Source: Eucommia ulmoides (taxonomy: Eukaryota; Streptophyta; Magnoliopsida; Garryales; Eucommiaceae). From it: a stretch of DNA of 64,000 nucleotides. Under the pieces are notes generated by a model. That model was not told the DNA's origin. It was given only the letters and a program-made list of their open reading frames with translations, and made no database searches. Made by a program: the position numbers and the translations under genes. Below are positions 21,401-31,633 of this stretch, piece by piece. The stretch spans positions 11,987,616 to 12,051,615 of the forward strand of contig CM028333.1 in the NCBI GenBank assembly GCA_016647705.1, read 5' to 3'. The number at the start of each line of letters is the position of its first letter. Positions within the stretch are counted from its first letter, which is position 1.

Positions 21401-21869
21401 AATAGAAATTATATTAGAATTATAATTTTAAAATACCTAAAATACCTTTTGTTCAATACCAATTAGTACAAAAATTTGGAGTGTAGGACGATTTCTTGAA
21501 ATTGTAAAGAGCTTCTAAGAAGAAAACACAAAAGAAAAGAAGAGAAAAGAAAAGGTTGAAATTATTATTTGAAAGCGTGTAATTTCGATATTAAAATTCA
21601 ATACGATTTTGTGTTTCTAAACACTATCTAATAATATTTAACCCTATATATACAAATATAATCATGAAGTATCGGGAGTTACCATGGGTATAGTGCCAGG
21701 AGAAGATAGAGCCCGCAACTCCCCAATCACCCTCATGCAAATCAGCGCCTTGTACATTTTGAGGGCTCATCTTTGATATTTCGTGTGGTCTGTTCCTGAA
21801 TAGCTCATGAAACACATCTCCGTCTGACTTTATCTCTCTTTGCCCAACCATTTTCCCTTTAAGACTCAT
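18448..21869 (-). CDS. MLP-A: major latex protein-like (Bet v 1 / PR-10 superfamily) gene, two exons
   Basis: Exon 1 is 21869-21683 and exon 2 is 18743-18448, giving 483 bases and 160 residues; the family is usually about 150. Exon 1 opens MSLKGKMVGQREIKSDGDVF and contains HEISKMSPQNVQGADLHEGDW. Exon 2 contains the family-typical FKALEGDLMEEYK, VTWTIEYEKLNE and DIETHHL. The splice sites are canonical (ATG|GTAACT and AATAG|ATGG). They split a codon at phase 1, as expected for MLP genes. MLPs are small cytosolic proteins with a hydrophobic ligand cavity, linked to stress and defence; the ligand here is unknown. A TATA box lies 71-78 bases upstream of the start. No frame damage is visible. The 2939-bp intron is unusually long and contains the insertion at 19213-21017. 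This is the only MLP copy here with all essential parts. Confidence 0.88.
19203..21027 (+). mobile_element. Candidate retroposed segment with 10-bp flanking repeats and an A-rich 3' end
   Basis: Relative to the MLP-C intron, about 1.8 kb is extra here. It is flanked by TATGTGTGTG (19203-19212 and 21018-21027) and ends in an A-rich run (21000-21017), the hallmarks of LINE-mediated retroposition. Its left part resembles a plant gene leader ('ctctctctagaaaccctaatc', 19242-19265, then a CT/GC-rich stretch). No long reading frame or recognised protein was found. Because the repeats are GT microsatellite-like, the duplication could be accidental. Confidence 0.4.
20235..20920. mobile_element. PIF/Harbinger-like MITE with a GC-rich core (686 bp)
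   Basis: The ends are inverted repeats: GATGGCATTTGGTAACC at the left and GGTTACCAAACGAGGCC at the right, the latter being the reverse complement of GGCCTCGTTTGGTAACC. A perfect TTA duplication flanks them (20232-20234 and 20921-20923). TTA target duplication and GGCC..GTTTGG ends fit PIF/Harbinger-type MITEs; hAT cannot be excluded. The core (20470-20700) is strikingly GC-rich, with repeated 'ggcgacggtggcc'-like motifs, while both arms are AT-rich. There is no transposase. Confidence 0.65.
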
Positions 21870-21939
21870 CTCTCTCTCCCCAAATTTAGAACAATTTGTG
21901 TAAAAGAAGATGGTGAAGGAAATGCTTGGTGCTTTTCGC

Positions 21940-21947
21940 TTTATATA
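21940..21947 (-). promoter_or_regulatory. MLP-A TATA box
   Basis: On the minus strand this reads TATATAAA, 71-78 bases upstream of the MLP-A start codon. That is a normal spacing for a short plant 5' UTR. In MLP-C the homologous site is cut off by LTR insertions. Confidence 0.65.
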
Positions 21948-22049
21948 GTGCCGTTGATATTTGATGAAGTGTAAAATTGTCCTAAACCTTTTCTGTGGGT
22001 CAGAAACGAGCCAAACTCCAAATTGGAATCCGACCCATGGGTTCAAGGT

Positions 22050-23274
22050 GGTTCGAACCTAAAATCGGATCCAACCCGACTGAAATATTCATCAAAGAGG
22101 GTCACGCAATTCATGTCATGCATGGAGTTTCATACTGAGGGCATTGCTCTCCTACAGATTCGTTACGATCATTACTGAGAGCACTCTCTCTATATTTTTT
22201 TCTGCAAAAAAATCTATAAATGTCCAGAGTATTAGGGGATTGATGTAAATCCAAATACTCTACATATTTCGACCATATATTATATTCATCTCAATTACTT
22301 ACTATTACGCTGGAAGTTATTCACCGGAACTGAGACTCCTAGTGTAAGAATTCCTACAGGCAATGCTCACTTTGAGGAGTTGAAGATAAGCAAATAAGTC
22401 ATCCAGTTACTGTGATCTCAATATTCGAATATCATCAATATTTATATGAATTGAATTCAAAATAATCTTAACTTTTGTTTTTGTACGTGGTGCATGGTTG
22501 TTCTCAAATTTTTAACTAACTTAATTTTTTACCAATCCACAAGTCCTTGTTATTAATGACATGTTATAAAAAAAAAATAAGTAAAGAACCGTTTTGGTTA
22601 TTTTTTTAAAAATATTTTGATAAAAAAGTTAATAGAACAAATTAACAGTGGCGGGCGCAAGATTAAAAAAATCTTCAATTTCACAACAAAGATATATACA
22701 AATAGATATCGTTTTAAGGTATTTTTTATACAAATAAAGATTAAAGCAAACACATTCTTGATTATGCATATATAGCTGATAATGTTGAAACAATGTTTGA
22801 ATGTTGAATTTAACATGCATCGAACTACTTTTTCAACATAAGGAGGAGTTTGACGTGAATCAATAATGCTAATATAGCAAATCCATGTAATTTTGAAATT
22901 TTAAATTTGAAGCAATAAATTGGAAATGAATTGAATGACGACATTGATTTGTTTAAAAAGGGAGTAGGGTAAACTGATCTGAATTAAACTTGATAAAAAA
23001 AACGATATTGTCAAAGATATGATTCCAGATTTGTAGGGGGCATTATCGTTAGTGAATTTGGATTGGTTTTAAAATTGGTATTAATCGATGAAATTAATAT
23101 TACTTGAAGGTTAATTGGTTAATTAAATTTGGGTGCGATAAACCGACAAATTGATATTCCTACTATGCCCATTATGTGATTTGCCCTAATTTATATGAAG
23201 CACCGATGCTTTATTTGCATGGTAAAAAATAATAAATGATTTACAAATAATCTAAACATCAATAATAAATTGGT
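22050..23274. other. AT-rich intergenic DNA upstream of MLP-A
   Basis: No gene, RNA or clear transposon end is visible. MLP-A regulatory sequence may extend here. Apparent short frames are AT-rich chance readings. Confidence 0.4.
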
Positions 23275-23277
23275 TCC

Positions 23278-23402
23278 TTTTTTTTTTTTTTTTTAACAGT
23301 AACAAAAATCAATCATTTTAATCAAATATTGCAGCAAGTAAGACTCAAACTGCTGATCTTAGCAGGATAATAAAACAACTATCAACTAACTGCTAGACTT
23401 TG
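23278..23402 (-). mobile_element. Possible tRNA-derived SINE, antisense
   Basis: A T run (23278-23294) on the plus strand would be a poly(A) tail on the minus strand. Behind it, the minus strand reads 'gtctagcagttagttgatag' and 'gatcagcagtttgagtctt'. These are weak matches to the tRNA A and B boxes at suitable spacing. It is unrelated to the SINE family at 40885. There is no clear target duplication. Confidence 0.35.
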
Positions 23403-23633
23403 ATGTCTTGAAATTGAAAGTGAACTGGTGTTAACATATATTTATTCTCAATTTCAATGTAAATGCTTCATGCTACTAACTAGTATTTTATTTGCCATTG
23501 ATTTTTAATACTGAGTGTTTTTACTATGGAAAATGGCGGTGGTCAGTGTAGGTATGCATCATGGGGTTGTGGTGCATAGATTTATGTAGTGGTCAATATT
23601 TTCCCTAGCGGCAAACAATAAAGATGAATATTT

Positions 23634-23931
23634 ACTGTGGTTGTGATGGTCGGTGATAGTTGAGGTGGTGGTAAATTTTTACTGCGGTGATTGCAACATT
23701 ATCAAATTACCATTTAAAATTTGGAATTGTGATTTAAACTCTCCAAGCTGTATACCAACCAGATGTTAAAACCATGTGATCTACTGTGGTTGTGATGGTC
23801 GGTGATAGTTGAGGTGGTGGTAAATTTTTGCTGCGGTGATTGCAACATTATCAAATCACCATTTAAATTTTGGAATTGTGATTTAAACTCTCTAAGTTGT
23901 ATACCAACCATATATTAAAACCATGTGATCT
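23634..23931. repeat. 149-bp tandem duplication
   Basis: Two copies (23634-23782 and 23783-23931) begin 'actgtggttgtgatggtcgg' and end 'aaccatgtgatct'. They differ at a few positions only. Both are noncoding. Confidence 0.85.
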
Positions 23932-24440
23932 AATCTTGTTTAATTGCAAGATATAGGAGACAATGAAAAAGAGGAAGAAAGAGTGAGACGACTAAACCAA
24001 CTAAATATATCCAAGACATCATTATTCATTATTGAAGGTACAAGCACTATTTGGCGCAATAATAACATCCAACACAAGTCGCCTCATAGTGCCAATTACA
24101 CCAGCTAAACGTGTGGGCATGCAAGAGCTTATGCATTAGTATCATCTTGAAACCTTATCTCTAATTATAATTACTGCCATAATTTAAAAATTCAAAATCA
24201 ATTATAGTTTGGGTCTTCCGAAGAGTTTGCCAAAACAAAAATAATGTGTGTTATTAATTTCATATATACTTTAAGTGATCAGACGTAATTTAACTTTGCA
24301 CCTCTTTAATATTTTTGTCAACATTTATACTCTTTGTGTTTCAGACTTAAATGCAACAACTGATTATTCTGTTAAATTTAACGTTCAAAGGGTAAAAGTC
24401 AAAATTGAAAAGTTACTTAATATTAATTGATATTTATGCC
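23932..24440. other. Intergenic DNA with a dispersed noncoding repeat
   Basis: No gene. The part at 24260-24440 ('ttgtcaacatttatactc', 'cagacttaaatgcaac', 'gtcaaaattga') resembles 40580-40770 within the MLP-C intron, so a noncoding repeat family is shared. Confidence 0.4.
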
Positions 24441-25570
24441 CTTCAACTAAGTTAATAGTTTGATTAGACACTCCTTCAAGTCCTCCCGCTCCCATAAATA
24501 CCGACATAGGGGGTTCGACTAGGTAGGTACACTCTTTTCTAACTAATGCTCTGGCAAGTTCACTCAGAATATTCGTCTAATTCTCACATAGGAGATGCAA
24601 CGCCGGCAAGGCCATCCGCAGTGGATGTTTTTTGTAGGAACCAGAGTAATCCGTAGCTTGAACCAAAAGATCTCTTATATTTTGGATCCCAAAGTGACCT
24701 GTCGGGTGAACCAATTTTAGTTTTCATTAGAATGTCTCCATTTGTGGGAATGATAAGTTGTTTTTCTTACTATTTTTGCAAATGTATATGGTTACTCTGC
24801 GATCTGAAATAATGACGAACGAACACGAAAACGTGAGGCAGCTGCTCCATGCAGCTAATCATGAAGCCGGCCCTTTGGGAGAATTGACTATGCTTCTAAT
24901 GGAGTTGATGAGGGAGATTCACGATCTCTCACAAACTGTTCAACGCCTGACTAAACAGGTAGGCCAAAGTCAATTACCTCCACCCCCACCAATTCGACAA
25001 GGGTACGTACTATAGCATAGTAAAGCATAAGCCATTGCGGATGAGAGATGGAGAGCACAACGAAAATAATGCTAGGAAGAAGGACGTTGCCGAGAGCAGT
25101 ACGATCTCCAACGAGAGTTAGAGATAATATGGATGGAGAGAAACGCACTACATCAGTACAAAGACCATTATGTACTCCCCAACATCCATGAAGGGTTATG
25201 TGGCAACCTTTCAAGGGCACGAACTTTGGCGAAGAAAGAGTTGAGGCAAGGGTACTTCTGGCCAACGATCGAAGCCGTTGCTAGAGGTCTGATGAAGAAG
25301 TGTGACAAATATCGATCAAAGGTTTGGGCCAGCCATAGTCTACTTTTGATGACCAGATCGTGGCCTTTCACTCAATGAAGGGTAGACATCCTCAGTTTAT
25401 GCCCTATGGCTGCTGCTCAAAAGAAATTTTTGATTGTGGCAATTAATTATTTCACTAAGTGAATTGAGGCCGAGGCCGTGGCTAAAATCACCCACTCCAA
25501 GATCAAGGATTTCACATGGAAGCACATTGTGTGTCAGTTAAGAGTACCCCAAGCCATGATCAGTGACAAC
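24441..25570 (+). pseudogene. Ty3/gypsy deletion derivative, copy 1 (leader and gag start fused to integrase zinc-finger region)
   Basis: The leader (24441-24757) is followed by a gag-like start (24785-25015, LGELTMLLMELMREIHDLSQ), a short linker and, from 25130, the integrase N-terminal HHCC zinc-binding region. That region reads YVLPNIHEGLCGN, LRQGYFWPTIEAVARGLMKKC and DKYR. The catalytic-core start (NYFTK.IEAEAVAKI) follows near 25440-25480. Protease, RT and RNase H are deleted. The same deletion is present in copy 2 (33784-34068 plus 37296-37755), so it predates the tandem duplication. Stops throughout make it inactive. Confidence 0.8.
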
Positions 25571-26119
25571 TCTCAACATTGGTTTTTTTTTTCCTTCCTC
25601 ATTCTCATTCTCGTTCATAGTAGGGCACCACTGCACCACTAGTTTCTACACAATTCTCTATCTAAATTCAATATGCAAGGCAAAGAGATACAAATAGTGA
25701 CAAGTGGAGACATGCAAGGTAAAGAGACACAAATAGTGACAAGTGGAGGTAAAAAAACATTAAGGTAGTACTTGATCTTAAGGAAGAACCCATAATTTTT
25801 TTGAAGTTTTTACACATGTTTATTTGCAATTCCAATTCTGAGATTCGAATTCCATGAAACCAAAGACTACCTTAGGGAACTTGAAAACACTTGTTCCAAA
25901 ATGATAATTTTCAAAATTTTGCAACTCTATTCTAGATTTTATTTAATCTCATTTAAAAAGTATAAAATAGTTTTAGTAAAAGAAATCAACTCTTCAATTT
26001 CAATTTCATTGTGGTGATATGATATTTGGCGGTGGTAGCACATAGCTATGGTGGTGGTGGTGGTGGTGAGATATTTGGCGAAGGTGATACAATTGTGGGG
26101 TGAAATGTGATATTATATA
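25571..26119. other. Spacer shared by units 1 and 2
   Basis: This is collinear with 37756-38290: 'ctcgttcatagtagggcacc', 'aatagtgacaagtggag', 'gatatttggcggtggtagc'. It is noncoding and contains a GGT-rich microsatellite (26050-26070). It ends in 'gatattatata', where Helitron 1 is inserted. Confidence 0.6.
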
Positions 26120-26302
26120 TCTAATATTATAATACTAAAAGTGGAAGGCAAAGCCTCCCACTCAACCACAATAGAGAATTGACATTTCCTCTCATGTCCT
26201 CACTTTCACAAAATCAACGGCAAAAATTATTTCTCCCCTACTAATATTCTAGTCCCACCAATCTTCTAACCCTAACCTTTGCTCATCCGCCCCCTTCCAT
26301 AG

Positions 26303-26683
26303 TTGTTTCTTCTCCCTCTTGCTCCAGCCTACTTACTCTCTGAATTCCTTTTGGTATTCATCTCTCATTATACTCTCACACCCACCTCTTTTATACTCTC
26401 ACACCTACCTCTTCACTCCATGGATTTCATTCATCCTGTGGTCTCCCTCTCTCTCTCTCTCTTCGCCTCTTGGAATCTCCCTCTCTCATCCCTCTCAGTC
26501 TCTCACTTCTATCCATCGCCAATGCCATTGCCATAGCAACCAACACCGCCGCAGCCACCAAATGTGCTCTTTGCCCTTTGCTCCGTCTTTCTCCATCGTT
26601 CTCCCAACGACCACCAATCGTCGCTGATCGATCGTGCACTCGACAACCACCATCTGGCTTACGTCGACCTCAAAAGCTTTAGG
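26303..26683 (+). other. Gene-leader-like segment in Helitron 1
   Basis: A CT-rich stretch of 5' UTR composition ends in 'aaaagctttag|gtatgctc', which looks like a splice donor. It encodes only low-complexity Ser/Leu/Pro readings and matches no protein I recognise. It may be the captured first exon of a host gene. Confidence 0.35.
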
Positions 26684-27375
26684 TATGCTCTTTGCCCTGT
26701 GATTTTTTATTTTTGAATTTGGGTTTTAGATCTGGCATTAAGGGTTTTAGTTTTGGTTGATTTCTAAATTTTTAGGTTGTATTTGACATTTCGTTGATTG
26801 TTTTGAGGACACTTAAGGTTGGCAGCTTCGATGCATTACTGCATCATGGTAGCATGACAAATCTAAGGTAACTGGGACCTTGAACCTCACCAACGATGAT
26901 AATGGGGACCTTGAAGCAGGTAGTTGTACAGATCTAACAACGATTTATCGACAACTCGGTTCCAATTGGGTTTGATTTGGTCCTAATTGACCATATCTCG
27001 CCAAAATTAATACCAAACTTCTTGGGGTATGATATTACCTTAATCTGTTTCTTCTTCTTTTTTTGGCATAAAAACTTCTCAAATCCACCGTGAAATAGGT
27101 ATTGACCTCTGAGATTTTCAGTACTTTTTGTTTGCATTTTTAATTTCAGATTAAGTTTTTCAATCTTGAATTTTAAATATCTCAAGCTCTATTTGTCTAA
27201 ATTTAGCTATGTTGAACTTCATCATTCAATTTCGTTTTTAGTTTATTACATTGATTTGTTTGACCGAAACCCTAATTTCCTAATTACATTATTTCATCTG
27301 CTTCTGTTTTTGGTCAGTTCATTTCCTAATTACATTATTTCATCTGCTTCTGTTTCTGTTTAAAAAAACTTTTAG

Positions 27376-27494
27376 GTTGGTTCGGGATGAATATTTTGGA
27401 TTTAAAGATTACTTCAAATCATTATGCGACTCAGTAGAAAACGATAAAGATTTCTATCTCCTTGGTGTTGATTTCGTTACGTACTTGGAGCTCG
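27376..27494 (+). pseudogene. Captured exon candidate in Helitron 1 (possibly alpha-glucan phosphorylase C-terminal region)
   Basis: After a T-rich acceptor ('aaaaacttttag') an open segment reads RDEYFGFKDYFKSLCDSVEN, then DFYLLGVDFVTYLEL, and stops at a GGTAC donor-like site (about 27495). The composition is clearly coding-like against its surroundings. The 'DYF/FYLLG.DF..YLE' pattern recalls the C-terminal region of alpha-glucan phosphorylases (YFLVGKDFPSY), but the rest does not fit the common plant isoforms, so the identity is tentative. It lies on the plus strand, like the Helitron. Confidence 0.4.
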
Positions 27495-27769
27495 GGTACT
27501 TAATGTCGCGTTTGTTTAGTATTTCTGGTCTATGTTTGTTATTGTTTATTTACTTGTTTATTTAATTGTTTATTTAATTTCTCTGCTCCGGAGTCCAGTA
27601 CGTCGCTCCTCCAATAATTTCTTCTAATCATCTTCTTCTTAGTTTATGGGTTTTTTTTTTTTTTTTTTTTTCATGTTATTATTTGTTTATTTAATTGTTT
27701 ATTCAATTTATTTTTGCTATTAATTGTTTGTTCAATTGTTTATTTAGTTTACTTATGTTATTATTTATG

Positions 27770-27845
27770 TCGTCGCCATGTGACCTGGAGGTTACGGGTT
27801 CGAGTAGTGGAAAAGTAAGGTAAGACTGCACACAATAAATATTTC
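27770..27845 (+). mobile_element. Au-like SINE fragment
   Basis: 'ccatgtgacctggaggttac' then 'gggttcgagtagtggaaa' and 'gtaaggtaagactgc' match the conserved body of plant Au SINEs (B box GGTTCGA, then the TAAGGCTGCG segment). The remainder is truncated. Confidence 0.65.
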
Positions 27846-30004
27846 TCCAATAGAAATAAGTAGTGCAGTTGTTTGTTCGTATGTGCATCAAGAAGTGGAG
27901 GAGACACCTGAGAGTGGATGTCACTTGAGCTCACCTAGACTCTTCTTCACACTTTACTTCACAATGTGGAATTCTATCAAGTAACATTTATGATCTTTTT
28001 ATCTAATTTAGTATGCATTGGCAACAAACAACACCATCACCTAAAGTTTGAAGTTGCATTTTCAATAATAATTAAGAAATTTAATCTTTTGATATGTAAT
28101 TTCATATATGTGGCATAAATTCAGAATATATTTAATATTTGCTTGTTTTTTTAGTCTAAGTTTCTTCTGAAATTGTTAGTTGTCGTCGAGTTCTTTCATT
28201 TTTGTTTGTCTGATTTTGTTTAGTTCGTTGACGTATTGTCTGAAGTCGTTTATTAGGGCTAAGCTATTGCCTCATGAAGTGAATGATCTGCCTTCTGTTT
28301 TGTGTTTCTACCTCATGAGGTGAATGATCGGCCTTTGTCCTTATTATTCCCACAATGAAGGTTGAAATCCCTTTTTTTATTTTTTATTTCTTAATTCCTA
28401 TTCTATTTAAGTTTTATTTGATGTAAATGAAGAGTTTATTCATGTTTTTTTATTTAATTTGAATTTTAGTTATGTTTGTATTTTATATTTCTTTTTAAAC
28501 TACTTAATTTCATTGCATTAATCTTGCAATAGACTGGTTTGATTTGGTCTTCACTATACTGAAATTTATTTTCTAATATCTAATGTTATGAGTTATTGAT
28601 TTGGTACTAATTTCTACTTAGATATGTTATTGAATCTTATTTTTTTGTAGGTAGGTAGAATGAGTTTGAACAATAGCGTCTTTAAATGGCAAGTTATATT
28701 TTTTTCCCTTATTTTCTAGCTTAATTTGAGTTTGTAAGCGTTTGTGTTTGTGTTTGTGTTTGTGTTTGAGTTTATTTTCTTTTCCTCCCTTTCCATTTGT
28801 GTTTCAATTGTGATCAACTATTTAGCTTTCTATTCCCATTTGTGTTTTTGTTTAATTAGATACAAGTGTAAAAAATACCGTGGGATTTATTATTTGCAAT
28901 GTATAATTCGTGTGGCCACCCACCTAACAACTATGCTTGGTGATAGAAAAGAATTGTCGGAGAGTTGGAGTTAAACGAAGAAGACGAACGGTGAATGGAA
29001 AAGTCTATAAAGAGGCCGGTCAAGAGAGAAGGGTTGGAGGTTATGGGCAATAATTTTTTGAAATCTCTAACTTCTAGAACTTCCTTTCCCTTACTTCTGC
29101 GAGCTTAGTGGGTATGTGGTTTTGACTCATTTAGTTGACTTTTGTTATGCCGCAAACCAATCAAAATCTTTTAAATTTTTTTTGTATTTGTAATGTACAT
29201 TGTTAGTTGATAATGACATTTAAATGTTAATTATTATTGATTTTTTTAATAAAAACAACTGTAGAATATTATATAAATAAGAGAGATTATGTCAAAAAAA
29301 AATTGTTCAATTTTTTTAATTGTTGTACCTTCAAGCATGGGTTATATGATCCTAGTAGCGACGATGAAGGTCTTTCCGTTTAATATTTTGAGAGATGTCT
29401 TAGATTATGGTGGTTAGTGATGGACACCGAAATATTAATTTAGTTTTTATTTTTTTGAGTGTTATTTTCATATTTCTATCTTTTAAGGAAAAAATGAAAT
29501 TAAGTAAACTAAATGATTACCTTCTTAAAATAACTCTTATTAGTTACAATATAAATATTGAGAACTTGAAAAACGGGTGTATGAATTTAGAGGCACTTGG
29601 ACAAAGTGTAATCGATGTGAAAATTTGAGGTGTATGGGTTTTTATTTCCTTTACTAATTCTCTTTAGTAATTTTTTTTGGTATACACTTACATTTTTTTT
29701 ATTTTTTTTTTGTGTAATGTCTAAAATAGTTATGTTTTTCATTTGTGGGTATATAAAAGCGTACAATTTTTTATTTTATTTTTATTTTTTTGTTGTGTAT
29801 GTATAAAGGTTTATATAATTACATTTTCAGTAGGAGATTTGTAAATTTGTGTATCGTTATATTTTAGATTGGTTATTCTGAGATATCGTGAAAAAATAAA
29901 TACAAAGAAAAAAAATAATATAACCTACCTAATCAAAAATTAATTAAAAATAATAAAAACGTATTTTTACTTCTAAACCCGCGCTTAGCACGGACTAAAA
30001 CTAG

Positions 30005-30069
30005 TATATAATGAGAGAGAGAGATAATGAATGAATTATTGCCATATAAGGGGGAATTTTATTTATTTA
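30005..30069. other. Unit 1 host DNA between the two Helitrons
   Basis: These 65 bases ('tatataatgagagagag...tattgccatataaggggg') are collinear with unit 2 (about 38282-38345), which lets both Helitron boundaries be fixed. Confidence 0.8.
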
Positions 30070-31633
30070 CTAGTTTTAGACCCGCATATTGTGTGAGTCT
30101 ATAAAAAAATTATATTAGTATATTTTTTTATTTGAATATTACACATGATGCATATTTGATCTTTTAATTTTATATGTAGGGATAATGACCTTTTTGGTCT
30201 CTCACAAATGCAACTGGTGCTCAATTGGCCACTCGTATTTAGAAATAGAGACATTTGGTGCCCAACATTTTATTTTCGTTTCAAATTGAACCTAGGAAAA
30301 AGCTTTCACTTTTAATATTAGATATCAGATATTAGATTGTTATTTTAAAATATATGTTACTTAAATTTAGGTGATAGTATGCAAGATTTTATACATTTTT
30401 TTTTTTACTCTCTTGAATAGGTCTATCTTAATTTCAACTTAAGGTTTTTTTTTTTTGTCCTTTTTTTTTTTGTTCTTTTTTTTTTTTTTTTAATTTTCAT
30501 TTAGCCATTAATTTTTGTCTCCAATATTCCCTCATAGTGTCTATTTTAAGTTAACCAATCAATTAGGGTTGATTATTTTATTTAGTATTCTTTTAAAAAT
30601 TTGGGTGGAATAAAATTGATTGAGTTAATTTTTTTTATTTGATTATAGAGGTTCAACAACCCATTTAGAGTTGTTTCTTTTAATTTTTAATTTCTCTACA
30701 GATACATGAATTTTTTTCACGTTATAATATGAGTCCCTAAAAATCGCACCAAAATAATATCCAACAGGCATCATTATTTTGGATTTCATTAGTAAATTAC
30801 CGATACACGAAAATCTCAAGAAATATGTTTTAGTTCAAATGTATGTATTTTAATAGGGTATCCTAATTCCAAATGTATAATTACTTATAAAAGATATATC
30901 ATTCTATTTTATGCTATAATGTTCGATAATATCATGTATCCACCCCCCCTAAAACAAAATTAAATGATAATATTAATAATAATAACTTTAAACCAAGAAA
31001 TGAAACACATACAAAGAAAACCCAACGCTTCATACCGAAATTGAACCAAATTTCATGCGAAAAAATAAATAAAAATAAAAATAATGAATAAATTTTTCAC
31101 CTTTAGATCGACAGATCAATGAATGATCAATCTCTTTTGGTCTCGACGGTGATCTCAATATCTAAACCCTCGTATCAAGAATCGCAAATAATCTAAACCA
31201 ATTGTTTTACAATTAAATGGAAAGATGTCGGCAAGTTCTCGACATATGCATTGGGAAGGTATTGTATCAAGTTCAAGTAATAGCGAAAGTTTGAAGAATA
31301 AATAAAAGATACAAAAAAATTAGACAATTTTAAGGAGTGTGCAATGATAGGGAGAAAAAAATAAGAATCCTTATATAGAGAATATTTTGGAGTTCTCTTG
31401 AATTCTAACCATTGGTGGAATTTTGTGAAATCAATATAAACCTTTTAGTGGAACTATATATGACAATAAAATGATTAAAAACTTTTGACATATTCACATT
31501 GAAACATTGAATTGGTAGAATTATGACAATAAAATCAATTAAAAAATCAATTATGAAAAGCAAGACAAATAGAGTTGGTGAACTCTAATTCATTTGTAGG
31601 CTTAGGCTTTGACTTTTAGTTTTTGTTATGTGA
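30070..31633 (-). mobile_element. Helitron 2 (1.56 kb, non-autonomous)
   Basis: On the minus strand it starts TCACATAACAAAAACTAAAAG at 31633 and ends with a hairpin (GACTCAC..GCGGGTC) and TCTAAAACTAG at 30070, between A and T. The beginning shares 'ACTAAAAGT' and 'CAAAGCCT' with Helitron 1. Unit 2 lacks it: 'attttattttttatttattt' runs on to 'ttttgtaacaaatg' near 38335-38370. The interior is AT-rich with T runs and has no gene. Confidence 0.8.

Larger units (their letters stand above)
18744..21682 (-). other. MLP-A intron 1 (2.9 kb)
   Basis: The intron is bounded by GTAACT (minus, 21682) and AG (minus, 18744). Left and right portions are collinear with the MLP-C intron (39855-42130). The middle (about 19213-21017) is extra DNA with gene-leader-like and MITE sequence. 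CT/CA microsatellites lie at 19155-19200 and a G run at 19214-19224. Confidence 0.75.
26120..30004 (+). mobile_element. Helitron 1 (3.9 kb, non-autonomous, with gene-like fragments)
   Basis: It begins TC (TCTAATATTATAATACTAAAAG) and ends in a GC-rich hairpin (CCGCGC-TTA-GCACGG, 29979-29993, one mismatch) followed by CTAG. It is inserted between host A (26119) and T (30005). The unoccupied site is preserved in unit 2 at 38270-38290, where 'gatattatata' runs straight into 'tataca...gagagagag'. No Rep/helicase frame is present. The interior has a CT-rich leader, splice-like borders, an exon-like segment (27376-27494) and an Au-like SINE fragment. Confidence 0.85.

Noticed and set aside
21624-22046. 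A 140-codon frame that extends MLP-A exon 1 at both ends
   Set aside because: The MLP start is the internal Met at 21869, which aligns with other family members and lies downstream of the TATA box. Upstream codons are promoter, and codons after 21683 are intron.
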